64,000 nucleotides of DNA from Prevotella sp. (lineage in GTDB: Bacteria; Bacteroidota; Bacteroidia; Bacteroidales; Bacteroidaceae). Below the pieces are notes generated by a model. That model made no database searches, was not told the DNA's origin, and saw only the letters and a list, made by a program, of their open reading frames with translations. The stretch lies in NCBI GenBank assembly GCA_024695815.1, contig JAILHK010000048.1, forward strand, positions 80,460 through 144,459. The letters run 5' to 3'. Below are positions 16,663-26,530 of the stretch, piece after piece. The translations under genes and the position numbers were made by a program. The stretch's first letter is position 1. The number at the start of each line of letters is the position of its first letter.

Positions 16663-17154
16663 ATGCAACTTAGAAAGACAACCATATTTCTGATTTCAGT
16701 GGCAATAAGCCTTACTGCTTTGGCACAAAGTCAAAGCGGTAAGGCTTCTTATTATTCTAAACGGATGACTGGTACGAAGACGGCCAATGGCGAACGACTG
16801 CACCACGACAGCATGACGTGTGCCCATAAGAGCTTTAAGTTTGGCACCTTTCTGAAGGTGACCAACACCGAGACGGGCAAGACGGTGGTGGTGAGGGTGA
16901 ACGATCGCGGTCCCTACATTCGCGGACGCATCGTGGACCTGAGCTATGGTGCTGCTGCACGACTGGGCATCCTGGGCGATGGCACTGCGCATGTGCGCAT
17001 AGAAAAAGCCGAACCTGAAAACACCATTTGGTTCGATGTCAACAGGTTCGACTCTAAGGGGCAAAGCCATCACTCGCCTTTAGGCCCCTTGCATCTTCCC
17101 AAGGCAAAGATCGACTCGACACTGATTGGTCGACCTATGCCTGTAGTTAGATAG
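16663..17154 (+). CDS. RlpA-like septal ring/double-psi barrel protein
   Basis: A 163-residue exported protein with a signal peptide (to about ALAQ21) and one RlpA-type double-psi beta-barrel (about 26-110). SGKASYYSKRMTGTKTANGE, VRVNDRGPY and RGRIVDLS are the family's conserved blocks; the Asp in NDRGP is a catalytic-type residue in lytic transglycosylases of this fold. There is no SPOR domain, so septal targeting as in E. coli RlpA is not assured. It follows gdhA by 66 bases, with the duplicated gdhA end in the gap. Its 3' end faces the large minus-strand gene only 9 bases away. Confidence 0.85.
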   Translation: MQLRKTTIFLISVAISLTALAQSQSGKASYYSKRMTGTKTANGERLHHDSMTCAHKSFKFGTFLKVTNTETGKTVVVRVNDRGPYIRGRIVDLSYGAAARLGILGDGTAHVRIEKAEPENTIWFDVNRFDSKGQSHHSPLGPLHLPKAKIDSTLIGRPMPVVR

Positions 17155-17163
17155 TCTTCTTTC

Positions 17164-20100
17164 TTATTTCACATATTTCTTTCCATTGTAAATATAGAGT
17201 CCTTTGGCGGGGACTGCTATGCGACGTCCCATAAGGTCGTAGTACATCTCGCAGGATGTTGCCACTTGGTGCTCGTGGATGCCGTCGATGGTGTTGCTGT
17301 CTTGCAGCAGGCGCACATGGTCAAGATAGAGCAGCGTGTTGTTGGCAGCACCGGCACTGGCTGACGACTTGTAGCCCATCGAGATGGTGACCTCTTGTGG
17401 AGCGGTCAGCTCGAAGTCAAAACACAACTGCTGCCATGAGGCATTCTCCGAAGGATAGCGATAGTCGGTCTTTGTGCCAATCTTGATGCCCGTCATCGAT
17501 GAGCAGGTGTTGTTGCCGCTGGTGGTGATGACGGTAACATTATTGTTGGTCTGGTTCGGACACTCGTAGCGAGCATCCATCAGCAGGCGGAACTTGCCCT
17601 TGGGCAGAACGACGGTCTGCGTGATGGCATTGGTGCCCGCATCCCATGAGTTGAGCACCGTCAGCACACGGTTGCCACAAGCCGTATCGGCCATTGGGCG
17701 CGAGCAGCGGGCGGTGTAGTTGCCTACCGAGCTGGGACTAACGCAAAACTGCGTGGTGCTGTAGGGCATGGAATACATACGACAGAAGTTGGAGCCTCCA
17801 CTCAGAGCATTGCCAGCCTTCCAGCCTTTCACGGGCAGGATGTTGGGCCATTTGGTATTGGTGGCTGCCACAGTGTTGGTATAGCAGGGATTATAGACCA
17901 CACCATTCAGCGTGACGTTGCCGTCGGCTTTGCCATAGGTCTCGTCGGCTTCAAAGTTGCTGTTTTCTAAAACACTCTCTGTAATGTCTTCATAGCCCTT
18001 CGTGAGGTCTTCTTTTTCATCGAGAGTGGGAAACGTGGCACCTTCCTCGATCAGAAGGTCGCCTCCCACAATTGATGCTTTGACGGTGCCAGAAGTCTTG
18101 AAAGTCTTTTCCACAACGCCTTTTTCTGTGATGGCGCGAATGGTGAACTCACATTCGCAGTCCGCCATGCTTGTAAAGTAGGCTACGTTGGGATTATCTT
18201 TTTCCTGTATGGTTATCAGGCTTGGGTCGTCATAGTAGAATTTCACTACGTCGATATGACTATGATTCTCTTCTAAGGCGAAGCTATGATGGCGTGACGG
18301 AACCGATAGAACGGGATAGCCCAGTGATGTCTCGATATCTGACAGTTGGAATTGCTGGTCACTGGCAAAGTTCGACAAGAAGAAGTAGCCGGTGCTGTCG
18401 GGGTCGAGGACAAAGACGGCTTGCCATCCATCGGGTGTCTCAATCTGTTTCAGTGCTGTTGACAGCTGGGCTGTGGTCTTGGCATCGGTGTTTGAGTAAT
18501 AGACCACGGCACGACGGTCAACCGCCTCTCCAGTCTTCACCGCACGACTGGCATTGTCGTAGCAGGCATAGAGCTTGGCCGTCATCACCGAGTTGTTGTT
18601 GCTGCGCTCGCCAAAGCCCATCTGTCCTTTATTGGTCACAATGCCCAGTTGGTTGTCGATGTTCACCCATGGTGTTGACAATTTCTTTAGGGTGGTTCCG
18701 TCTAGCTGCTGTTCGCCTTCAGCCGTATAGAAGGTGCGACTGGTCTTGGTGAACTCGTCCATGCTGATGGCCATCAGTCCACCCTTCTCGGCAGTGATTG
18801 TGACGGGTGCGTTGGCACGTACATAGTCTAGGTATATCACCGCATTGCCGGGTGTGGAATAGATGGCGAAACGGTTGTTCAGTGCCGCATCGTTGGTGTT
18901 CAGCTCGCCGTTCATCACATAGCTGTTGTCACGCAGGTCGTAGATGCCGCTCACCACGGGTGTGGCATTGGTCTTCTTGCCGCTCACGTCGTACCAGCCC
19001 AGGAAGTTACCGGTGTTGTTGGCACGGAAAGGCACGATGAGGTTTGACTGTTCCAAAGCAGAGACGTGGGGCGCAATATAGCCCGTGTAGCTCTGCAGTC
19101 CGGTGCTCCACGAGAAGGTGGTGAAACGCTGTGGGCTGGAAGCACGCACAATATTCTGCGATGCAAACACCCTGGCCTCGGCATATTCGCGGTTGAAGTC
19201 GTCCCAACGTGTGGGCGTCAGGTCGGCCGTGGAGAGTATCTCGTGCATCAACCAGGTCATCATCACGCGATGAGCCTCCACACCCATGCGTCGAGCCCCA
19301 ACGTCGGGACGCAGCAGCCACTGTCCGTCGGTGGTGGTCTGCTGGCGTGACTTAATCATCTGGTAGGCTCGGTCTTCCAGCATCAGCGCATGCGGGTCGC
19401 GCAAGAAGCAGGCGTTGGTAGAGTAGGATGTGATCTGATCGTAGAGGAACAGGCTCCAGTCGTTTCCGTTAGGCATGGCCAGTTCGCCGTCGCTCAGGGC
19501 TAACCAGTAGAGCACCTCATTCATCACCTTGTCGTTGTTGTGCATCAAGGCGTTGGTCTGCCATTTCTCCTCACCATAGAGTCCCTGCTGGAATAGCTTT
19601 AGCGCCAAAGCCGCTTCGCCCAGTTCTTGGATGACCACGTTCTGGTAAGAAGTGTGGAAATAGTTGTGGTTCTGCAGCGTAAAGTCGTCATACAGGTTCT
19701 TGCCCTTATAGAGATCCATCACCCGCTTCTGGTCGTAGTCGGGGTCTATCACGGTTTGGTCGGTAGCGTCGTCTTTCTGTGAATAGCTGTTGATGGCAAA
19801 CTCGCGCAGGCGCTGGAACCAGCGGGGGGCCAGCTCATCGTTAGGAAACAGGCCCAGCGTGGCTGCCAGCACGTCGGCCTCCCAACCATTCTCCTCGGCT
19901 TTGGTGTCGCCATTGTAGCCGGTGGGGATGTTGCGGCCCAACTCATAGTTGCACTCGGCTTTCAACAGATTATAGATGTAGCCTTTCTGGTCGTTGGTCA
20001 GCTTGTCCCACTGGAAGAAGGCTGAGTAGGCTACAGACATAGCCCATAGCGAACTCTCCCACACGGCATCGCTTGTGGAGATGGACCCCCAGTATTTGTT

Positions 20101-20493
20101 GCCGGCACACACCTTCAACTTGTTGGCCTTGTGCGTAGAGTAGGCAAACACCAGGCTCTTCATGGCCATGGTTTCCAGGTCGTCCCACGTCACGTTGGCA
20201 GGGAGTGTCACCTGGTCTTTGCCATACTTCACCAGAAAGGCGCAAATCATTGATAGGTCAGCATTGGGGCGCACACCGCGCTCGTCGTTGCCCATCGTGT
20301 TCTCGCCCTTGAAACAGCCACACACCTCGTTGAGGCTGTTGGGTGCTGCACAGTCCTGAAAGTCGTTCTTAAGATAAGTTGAAAAGTTAGCCAACATCTG
20401 CATCAAGTCGGCCTTCATGGCTTGTTCTGCATTTTGTGCCATAGCATTTAGTGCCACAGCAAGCCACATGGTTAAGAGCAGTATTTTCTTCAT
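17164..20493 (-). CDS. large secreted multidomain protein, candidate polysaccharide lyase, family not recognised
   Basis: A 1109-residue protein with a signal peptide ending near NAMAQ20. Residues about 25-430 look all-helical and rich in Trp, Asn and His (NHNYFHTSYQNVVIQELGE, PNGNDWSLFLYDQI), as in (alpha/alpha) toroids. About 450-780 looks like a beta super-sandwich, the pairing found in several lyase families (PL8-like). About 870-1070 resembles a galactose-binding carbohydrate module. The tail YYDLMGRRIAVPAKGLYIYN matches a tail shared by other secreted proteins here. I cannot assign a family or substrate. The gene has no partners on its strand; a divergent subtilase follows upstream. Confidence 0.6.
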   Translation of the reverse strand: MKKILLLTMWLAVALNAMAQNAEQAMKADLMQMLANFSTYLKNDFQDCAAPNSLNEVCGCFKGENTMGNDERGVRPNADLSMICAFLVKYGKDQVTLPANVTWDDLETMAMKSLVFAYSTHKANKLKVCAGNKYWGSISTSDAVWESSLWAMSVAYSAFFQWDKLTNDQKGYIYNLLKAECNYELGRNIPTGYNGDTKAEENGWEADVLAATLGLFPNDELAPRWFQRLREFAINSYSQKDDATDQTVIDPDYDQKRVMDLYKGKNLYDDFTLQNHNYFHTSYQNVVIQELGEAALALKLFQQGLYGEEKWQTNALMHNNDKVMNEVLYWLALSDGELAMPNGNDWSLFLYDQITSYSTNACFLRDPHALMLEDRAYQMIKSRQQTTTDGQWLLRPDVGARRMGVEAHRVMMTWLMHEILSTADLTPTRWDDFNREYAEARVFASQNIVRASSPQRFTTFSWSTGLQSYTGYIAPHVSALEQSNLIVPFRANNTGNFLGWYDVSGKKTNATPVVSGIYDLRDNSYVMNGELNTNDAALNNRFAIYSTPGNAVIYLDYVRANAPVTITAEKGGLMAISMDEFTKTSRTFYTAEGEQQLDGTTLKKLSTPWVNIDNQLGIVTNKGQMGFGERSNNNSVMTAKLYACYDNASRAVKTGEAVDRRAVVYYSNTDAKTTAQLSTALKQIETPDGWQAVFVLDPDSTGYFFLSNFASDQQFQLSDIETSLGYPVLSVPSRHHSFALEENHSHIDVVKFYYDDPSLITIQEKDNPNVAYFTSMADCECEFTIRAITEKGVVEKTFKTSGTVKASIVGGDLLIEEGATFPTLDEKEDLTKGYEDITESVLENSNFEADETYGKADGNVTLNGVVYNPCYTNTVAATNTKWPNILPVKGWKAGNALSGGSNFCRMYSMPYSTTQFCVSPSSVGNYTARCSRPMADTACGNRVLTVLNSWDAGTNAITQTVVLPKGKFRLLMDARYECPNQTNNNVTVITTSGNNTCSSMTGIKIGTKTDYRYPSENASWQQLCFDFELTAPQEVTISMGYKSSASAGAANNTLLYLDHVRLLQDSNTIDGIHEHQVATSCEMYYDLMGRRIAVPAKGLYIYNGKKYVK

Positions 20494-20524
20494 TGTTAGT
20501 ATTTAGTTATTTGTTTTCGGGCTA

Positions 20525-20532
20525 CAAAAATA
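20525..20532 (-). promoter_or_regulatory. -7 box for the large secreted protein
   Basis: Minus-strand TATTTTTG, 32 bases before the ATG at 20493. It shares the intergenic gap with the divergent subtilase promoter. Confidence 0.55.
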
Positions 20533-20570
20533 CAGAATTTTTTTGAAAGAGCGTAAAAGAAGGGGCGCCT

Positions 20571-20603
20571 TTTGTGTGGTTTTTAAATTTTTTGTTATCT
20601 TTG
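20571..20603 (+). promoter_or_regulatory. promoter of the subtilase gene
   Basis: TTTG (20571-20574), 21 bases, TATCTTTG (20596-20603). The start point should fall near 20610, so the leader is very short and the in-frame ATG at 20543 lies upstream of transcription. Confidence 0.6.
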
Positions 20604-20611
20604 CCGCAGTT

Positions 20612-22777
20612 ATGAGAATGAAAAGACGTTTTATAACGTTGATGTTCATGGGCTTAGCGTTGGTGGCAATGGCAGCCCAACGGGCACGGTTAGGTAAACT
20701 GTCGCCAATGTTGCGACGGGCGGTGAGGACTGCAGTGGTTTCACCGCAACGGGTTTGTGCCTTTGTGAAGGTGACGGCAGGCGGACAAGCTGCGTTGCAG
20801 GCGCACGGTTGTCAGGTGCTGTTGCGGAAAGGACAACTCTACATCGTGGATATGCCGTTGAATCAGTTGGCTGCACTGTCGATGGATCCGCGCATCGTGC
20901 GCATCGAAGCCAATCGCACCGCGCAGGTGCAGACCGACTCGATGGCTGTACACCTGAATGCAGTGCCAGTGTACGAGGGACTTGGACTGCCGCAGGCTTT
21001 CACCGGCGAGGGCGTTACAGTGGGCGTGATGGATATTGGTTTTGACTTGACTCACCCCAACTTCTATAGTCGCGATATGTCCAGATATCGCATCCGGGCG
21101 TTCTGGGATATGCTGTCGCGCGACACGGTGGGAAGTGCTTTCCCCGTTGGGCGCGACTATACGGAGTCCACAGATATCAAGGCGCTGGGATGCTCTACCG
21201 ATGGACACGACATGACACATGGTACCCATACGCTGGGCATTGCTGCAGGCGGTGGATACGATACGAAATACCGAGGTCTGGCGCCCGATGCTGACATCTG
21301 TCTGGTGGCCAATGCCGTGAGTGACAATGTCGTTTTTGTGGACTCGGCCGACTACTATAAGTACACATTTGCTACCGATGCGCTAGGTTTCAAATACCTT
21401 TTCGACCAGGCAGAACGACTGCACCAGCCATGCGTGATTTCATTTAGTGAGGGCAGCAACGAAGACTTTTACGGCTACGATCAACTGTACTATGAGATGT
21501 TGGACAGCTTGGTGGGGCCAGGACGCATCCTGGTGGCAGCGGCAGGTAACAGAGGTCATCAGAAAACGTGGTTCTGTAAACAGTATGGCGAACAGACGGA
21601 TGGCACTTTCATGCAGTCTAGCGACCAGGAGGTGGCCTTCACGTTGAAGTCGGCCGACGACTTTAAGGTGCGGATGGTGCTGTATGGCACCCGCAACGAT
21701 ACGGTGCTGGTTGACAGTCGTCTGGTGAAGGAACAAACTGACAGTTTGATGCAGATGGCGCTGCGACATGGCGATAATACCTATCTTTTCGACATCGAAG
21801 CTTATGCCTCGTGCTACGATGCACAGGACGTATGCTACGATGTGATGGTGAGCTGCGAACGGGGGGTGGGGAAAGTGGCGCCTTTCTCTGTGGAGATTTT
21901 GGGACCTGATGCCGAAGTGGACTTCTGGCATGTGAAAGGCACGTTGACAACGAATGGGCTGAACCCTCGACTGTGTGCTGGCGAGGCGACGCATAATATC
22001 CATTCACCATCGGCAGCTCCGTGCGTGATCAGCGTGGGTGCCACGAGCTATCGTGACAGCATCGCCAATTACGAAGGCGCATGGAAGCACTATTGGCATG
22101 CGCCTCAAGGCATGCGTGTGCCATTTTCTTCGGTGGGACCGACAACAGACGGGCGCATCAAACCCGACGTGGTGGCACCAGGTAATAACATCATCTCGTC
22201 GTATAGCAGTTGGTATATTGAGAACCACCCAGATGCTTCTGACGTGAAGTGGGATGTGGCTCATTTCGATTACAATGGACGGACCTATGCATGGAATTCA
22301 AACAGCGGCACGTCGATGTCGTGTCCTGCTGTGGCCGGAGCCATCGCCTTGTGGCTTCAGGCTAAGCCCATGCTGACACCTGCCGAGGTAGTGGATGTGC
22401 TTGCTCATACCTGTCGCCAGCCAGATGCCTCGCTGACGTATCCTAATAATGAGTACGGCTATGGTGAGATAGACGTCTATCGTGGTTTGCTTTATCTGCT
22501 TTGTGCGGATAAGATTAAAGAGGTATCTGAAAAACAGACGCATGCCACCGTCAGATTATCTGCCGATGGCATGCTTCATGTGCGTTTGTCGCAGTCCTTA
22601 GAGAAACCAGCTGTTCTTCGTCTGTTCTCGCTTTCTGGAACAATGATTTATTCTTCTTCGTTGTCTGTTGGACAGTCGTCTTATCAGTTCCCACTACCTC
22701 ATTTAGCTCCAGGTGTCTATGTTGTTCAACTTGATGGTACGCCTTCAGTCAGTGGGTCAACACTTGTCCGACGTTAA
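20612..22777 (+). CDS. secreted subtilisin-like protease (S8) with sorting-type C-terminus
   Basis: About 721 residues. A signal peptide (RRFITLMFMGLALVAMAAQ) and a propeptide-like segment precede the S8 domain, with Asp141 in VGVMDIGFD, His203 in MTHGTHTLG and the serine in NSGTSMSCPAVAG. A large insert with a jelly-roll character lies between the His and Ser parts. The last 80 residues are a beta domain ending in APGVYVVQLDG...LVRR, which resembles type IX secretion sorting domains, so export to the cell surface is inferred. The ATG at 20612 (or 20618) was chosen because the promoter ends at 20603. Its stop overlaps the convergent fucosidase stop by 4 bases. Confidence 0.88.
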   Translation: MRMKRRFITLMFMGLALVAMAAQRARLGKLSPMLRRAVRTAVVSPQRVCAFVKVTAGGQAALQAHGCQVLLRKGQLYIVDMPLNQLAALSMDPRIVRIEANRTAQVQTDSMAVHLNAVPVYEGLGLPQAFTGEGVTVGVMDIGFDLTHPNFYSRDMSRYRIRAFWDMLSRDTVGSAFPVGRDYTESTDIKALGCSTDGHDMTHGTHTLGIAAGGGYDTKYRGLAPDADICLVANAVSDNVVFVDSADYYKYTFATDALGFKYLFDQAERLHQPCVISFSEGSNEDFYGYDQLYYEMLDSLVGPGRILVAAAGNRGHQKTWFCKQYGEQTDGTFMQSSDQEVAFTLKSADDFKVRMVLYGTRNDTVLVDSRLVKEQTDSLMQMALRHGDNTYLFDIEAYASCYDAQDVCYDVMVSCERGVGKVAPFSVEILGPDAEVDFWHVKGTLTTNGLNPRLCAGEATHNIHSPSAAPCVISVGATSYRDSIANYEGAWKHYWHAPQGMRVPFSSVGPTTDGRIKPDVVAPGNNIISSYSSWYIENHPDASDVKWDVAHFDYNGRTYAWNSNSGTSMSCPAVAGAIALWLQAKPMLTPAEVVDVLAHTCRQPDASLTYPNNEYGYGEIDVYRGLLYLLCADKIKEVSEKQTHATVRLSADGMLHVRLSQSLEKPAVLRLFSLSGTMIYSSSLSVGQSSYQFPLPHLAPGVYVVQLDGTPSVSGSTLVRR

Positions 22778-25700
22778 TGAACAATCTTTTTACCGTTAAC
22801 AATATTAAGACCTTTCCTTAGTGACATCAGTCGACGACCATTCAAGTCGTAAATCAGACTGTGAGCATCAGTACCCTTTTCCAGTGTGTTGATGGCGTCA
22901 GTCTCTCCACCTTGCTCCTGACCTTTCTCACTGCCAAGATATTCCAGTGTGAAGTGGTCGAACTTACAGTCGTTACTGGTGTATCCCTCCAGTTTTACGC
23001 CTATGTTCAAGGTGCCGTCTTCTACATTTGTTACCACGCTTGCAGCATCGTTCTTAAGAACGGTCATGTCGGTTTTGTCCTCATTGGCAAAGATGAAAGC
23101 ACCTTGGTGAATGACACTGGCACTTGTGCGTACGGCAAAACGGTACTTTCCCTTAGGTAAACCTGCTATTTGCTGAGAGATACTGCGATTGGTCAGATTG
23201 CCGGAGCTCTGCCACTTGTTGAAATAGCTGGCACCAACCTTTGCAGGAAGGTAGTTGTTGTACTCACACTCGAAGGCATCGTCCTGCGAGAGTGTCCAGC
23301 CTACAGGTTGCTTGGCGTGAAAATTGTTATATCGGGTTGCGTCTGCGTTGGTGATGACATATGAGATGTCAATGGGATTTTCTTCTGAGGCTTTATCAAT
23401 ATTCTCTACGACAGAGACATACTGTCCGCGGTTGATGGTATAGAGATCGTAGTATCCGATGTTGTCACCAGTGGTATTGCCCGCAATCTCATCGGTGCCA
23501 TCCCAACGGCCAATGTTGCCGCCGCCTTTGTTGTTGGTCAGCGTCCATCCTTTTTCTGCGTTGTAGGCAGCTGATACATAACAACGGTCAGTCCAGCCTT
23601 CACCATTGTTTTCTGTGCGAAAGTTCCAAGGGGTATCATCGAAAGAGTGTAGGCAGTTGTCGGCATCGCCAGCGCTGGTAAGGGTGAGCCATTTGGCAGA
23701 CTCGCCTTTGGCACCAGAATAATTGTCGGCATTGAAGGCGTCAAGAATCCACAGTGCATCCTTGTTTCCTTCGGGGTTTACACCTTGCTGATACCACATG
23801 GTCATGTTCTTTGTTCCTTGCTGATTGCCAGCCCCCAGTGTGATGGTGGCATCGGAAGCGTGATCGTAGAGTGCGAAGAAACACTTGCTCACATCTTCAG
23901 GCAGTGCTGTCAGCTTCTGCCATCCGTTAGCCTCAGAGTGGATGTCGCCCATCTCTTTTGGTTTGAGCAATTCTATGCGCTCGGCACGAAACTCCTGTGT
24001 GCCAGAACCATTCAGCAAGTTGGCCTGAAAACCGATGTAAACCTCTGCTTCCTCGTCGAGCTGGAAGTAGAGTCCCTGTACTTTCAAATCGCCTGTACAG
24101 TTGTTGATACCGTAGTAGGCTAATGACTTAGTGGGAATCTCGTTGGTGTTGCAGAGTGTCCTGCTTACAAACATGTAAGCCTGCTGACTCATATTAAAAG
24201 TGGTATTATAGGCAGCACCGAAGTAATACTTTCCTGCAGGCAGCGTGATCTTGCGGTAGATGCGCGCATTGGTAAGGTCGCCACTGGTGTTATTACCGGC
24301 ATCGTTCCATACACCCAACATCAGAGCTTCATTACCAGAATACTTGTCCAGTCCTTGTTTTGTTCCATCATTGCCATTGGGGATGTTGAAGTTCTCTACT
24401 GTCCAGTTCTGAGGCGCACCAAAACGACTGTTGCCACCTGCGGAGCGAGTGAAGTTGGAAGCCTCTATGAGATATTGAGTGGTCACATTCTCATCGACCA
24501 CACCATTGAAGGAACCACCTTTGTTGAGTCCATCGTTTGCAAACGAACGATAGGCAGCTGTAAGCGTTTCGCGAGCAGCATTCGCTTCATCATCGCTAAC
24601 TGTGTCAGGAACGGTCTTTGCTTTCTCAATGGCAGTCTTTAATGCATCAAGTTTTGCAACGTTGAATTTACCGGTATTATAAGGATGTGTCTGCTCAGAC
24701 AGTCCGTTGATGGCTGCTTCCAGTTCCCCTATAACCGACTGCAGCACCTCGTGGGCGCTGCGTGTGTCGTTTTTGAAAGTGATGCGGAAGACCGGTGCTA
24801 TTGTGTTGGGCTTTGTGGAGGGAACCATGATGGTTAGTCCGTCAATGCCTTGTGTGAACTCCACGTCACCACCTCCCAGTAAGGTTACTTTCTCTACCTC
24901 GCCGCTGTAAGACTTCTCTGCAATTGAGAAAGCCTTGAAGTTGAAGGCGCCAGCCTCTGGCCATGCCATGATAGTAGCATAGACAACACCATCCTTTTCC
25001 ACATAGCGAACATCCTGTGCTGAGTATGCCTGACCCTCGTTGAAACCTTGAGCGTTCATGGGATTGGCAGCTTCAGCCAAAGGACCCTCGCCAAAGGTCT
25101 TCCACATGCGAGTGCCATAGATGCTTTCGCTGTTGATATCCATCCATGCTTTGATGTCGGCCAAAACGGTGCGCTCTTTGTCGTCAATAGTACCATTACC
25201 CTTCACCGGGATGGAGAGCAACAGGTTACCATTCTTTGAAACCACATCAATGAGCATGCGGATAACGGTGGCACCACTCTTGTAGCGATTGCCATTGTAC
25301 ACGTTTTGGTCATAGTGCCACTGACCAATGCAGGTACATGTCTGCCAATAGGTGTCCTGTGGACGGTCGGGAATACCACGTTCAACGTCCCACATCATGT
25401 AACCCTTCTGTTCTGTGGTCAGCTGCTTGCCTGTAACAACGACCTCTGCTTTGCCGTCGTGCAAGGCAGCGCTGTGGTTGTAGTAGTGTTGCAGAATGTT
25501 CTTACCAACATTGTCATCGCAGCCATAGAAAGGCATGGCAGTATCGTCGAAATAGATCATGTCGGGATTATAGTCGTTGATGAGCTCCAATACACGGTTC
25601 TGGAACTTCATCTTATAAGCCTCTGAGGGCAGAGAAGCACCATTACCCCAGTCCCACTGGCTGTGAATAGTGCCTGAACTCTCCCAACCAGATGAATGGG

Positions 25701-26355
25701 TGTGGTTTTGAGCATAAAGCTCCTGCGGGTCGAGCCCTTCCCACCATTTGCCTGCACCATCATCTTTCGTAAGGTTGCCGTCGAACTTCTGTGATGGTTC
25801 CAGCCAAGTCCAGGCATGTGAGGCGTGAATAGAAACGCCCAGTGGCAGACCTGCTTTCTTGCAAGCCTCGCTCCATCCCTTTATCAGGTCCTTCTTGGGA
25901 CCAACATTCACGGAGTTCCATTCCTGATAAGGTGAGTTCCACAAGTCGAAATTGTCGTGGTGGTTGCCCAGCGCCATGAAGTAGCGCGCACCTACACTCT
26001 TGTATAAGTTAACCAACTCCTCAGGATTCCATTGGTCTGCCTTCCACGCATTGCAGAGTTCTTTCAGACCGAATTCGCCTGGATTGCCGTAGTGACTCAC
26101 GTGAAAGTTGTACTGGCCACTGCCTTCATAATACATGAAACGGGCGTACCAGTCGCCGTCTTCTGCCTGACATTGTGGTCCCCAGTGTGCCCAGATGCCA
26201 AACTTGGCGTCTTTGAACCATTCGGGACATTCCCATTGTGACAAGCTTTCCCAAGAGGAACCGAAGTTTCCTTGTTCTACTGTCACATCGTCATTTTGAG
26301 CGTTCATGCTCGCTGCTGCAATTATGAGCAACGCGGTGGTTAATGTTTTCTTCAT
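22774..26355 (-). CDS. alpha-L-fucosidase, family GH29, with C-terminal carbohydrate-binding region
   Basis: A 1193-residue exported enzyme. Signal peptide to about MNAQ20, then a GH29 catalytic domain (about 35-400) with WFKDAKFGIWAHWGP, ALGNHHDNFDLWNS and MIYFDD, where Asp270 or Asp271 is the expected nucleophile. A beta domain follows (about 410-530), then a short helical linker, a galactose-binding-like module (about 610-780) and two further beta-rich regions. The tail LIYDLNGRRLMSLRKGLNIV matches the shared secretion-type tail. The length is about twice that of a plain GH29 enzyme. It is divergent from an AraC regulator, which may control it. Confidence 0.9.
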   Translation of the reverse strand: MKKTLTTALLIIAAASMNAQNDDVTVEQGNFGSSWESLSQWECPEWFKDAKFGIWAHWGPQCQAEDGDWYARFMYYEGSGQYNFHVSHYGNPGEFGLKELCNAWKADQWNPEELVNLYKSVGARYFMALGNHHDNFDLWNSPYQEWNSVNVGPKKDLIKGWSEACKKAGLPLGVSIHASHAWTWLEPSQKFDGNLTKDDGAGKWWEGLDPQELYAQNHTHSSGWESSGTIHSQWDWGNGASLPSEAYKMKFQNRVLELINDYNPDMIYFDDTAMPFYGCDDNVGKNILQHYYNHSAALHDGKAEVVVTGKQLTTEQKGYMMWDVERGIPDRPQDTYWQTCTCIGQWHYDQNVYNGNRYKSGATVIRMLIDVVSKNGNLLLSIPVKGNGTIDDKERTVLADIKAWMDINSESIYGTRMWKTFGEGPLAEAANPMNAQGFNEGQAYSAQDVRYVEKDGVVYATIMAWPEAGAFNFKAFSIAEKSYSGEVEKVTLLGGGDVEFTQGIDGLTIMVPSTKPNTIAPVFRITFKNDTRSAHEVLQSVIGELEAAINGLSEQTHPYNTGKFNVAKLDALKTAIEKAKTVPDTVSDDEANAARETLTAAYRSFANDGLNKGGSFNGVVDENVTTQYLIEASNFTRSAGGNSRFGAPQNWTVENFNIPNGNDGTKQGLDKYSGNEALMLGVWNDAGNNTSGDLTNARIYRKITLPAGKYYFGAAYNTTFNMSQQAYMFVSRTLCNTNEIPTKSLAYYGINNCTGDLKVQGLYFQLDEEAEVYIGFQANLLNGSGTQEFRAERIELLKPKEMGDIHSEANGWQKLTALPEDVSKCFFALYDHASDATITLGAGNQQGTKNMTMWYQQGVNPEGNKDALWILDAFNADNYSGAKGESAKWLTLTSAGDADNCLHSFDDTPWNFRTENNGEGWTDRCYVSAAYNAEKGWTLTNNKGGGNIGRWDGTDEIAGNTTGDNIGYYDLYTINRGQYVSVVENIDKASEENPIDISYVITNADATRYNNFHAKQPVGWTLSQDDAFECEYNNYLPAKVGASYFNKWQSSGNLTNRSISQQIAGLPKGKYRFAVRTSASVIHQGAFIFANEDKTDMTVLKNDAASVVTNVEDGTLNIGVKLEGYTSNDCKFDHFTLEYLGSEKGQEQGGETDAINTLEKGTDAHSLIYDLNGRRLMSLRKGLNIVNGKKIVH

Positions 26356-26390
26356 TCGTAGTAAAATTGTTAGTGGTTGTTTTCTGCCTG

Positions 26391-26398
26391 CAAAAATA
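26391..26398 (-). promoter_or_regulatory. -7 box for the GH29 gene
   Basis: Minus-strand TATTTTTG, 36 bases before the GH29 ATG, in the shared gap with the AraC-type gene. Confidence 0.5.
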
Positions 26399-26517
26399 AT
26401 GATAAAAAAGAAAGGAACGTGTCAAATTATTGTTCTTTGATAGGACAAAATGAATAAATATCAATATTGTCCTATAAAATACTCGTATTATTATGTGTTC
26501 AATTGGAAGATTCTTCT

Positions 26518-26525
26518 TATCTTTG
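26518..26525 (+). promoter_or_regulatory. -7 box for the AraC-type gene
   Basis: TATCTTTG, 5 bases before the ATG at 26531. It places transcription downstream of the in-frame ATG at 26450 and implies an almost leaderless message. Confidence 0.55.
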
Positions 26526-26530
26526 CAAGC

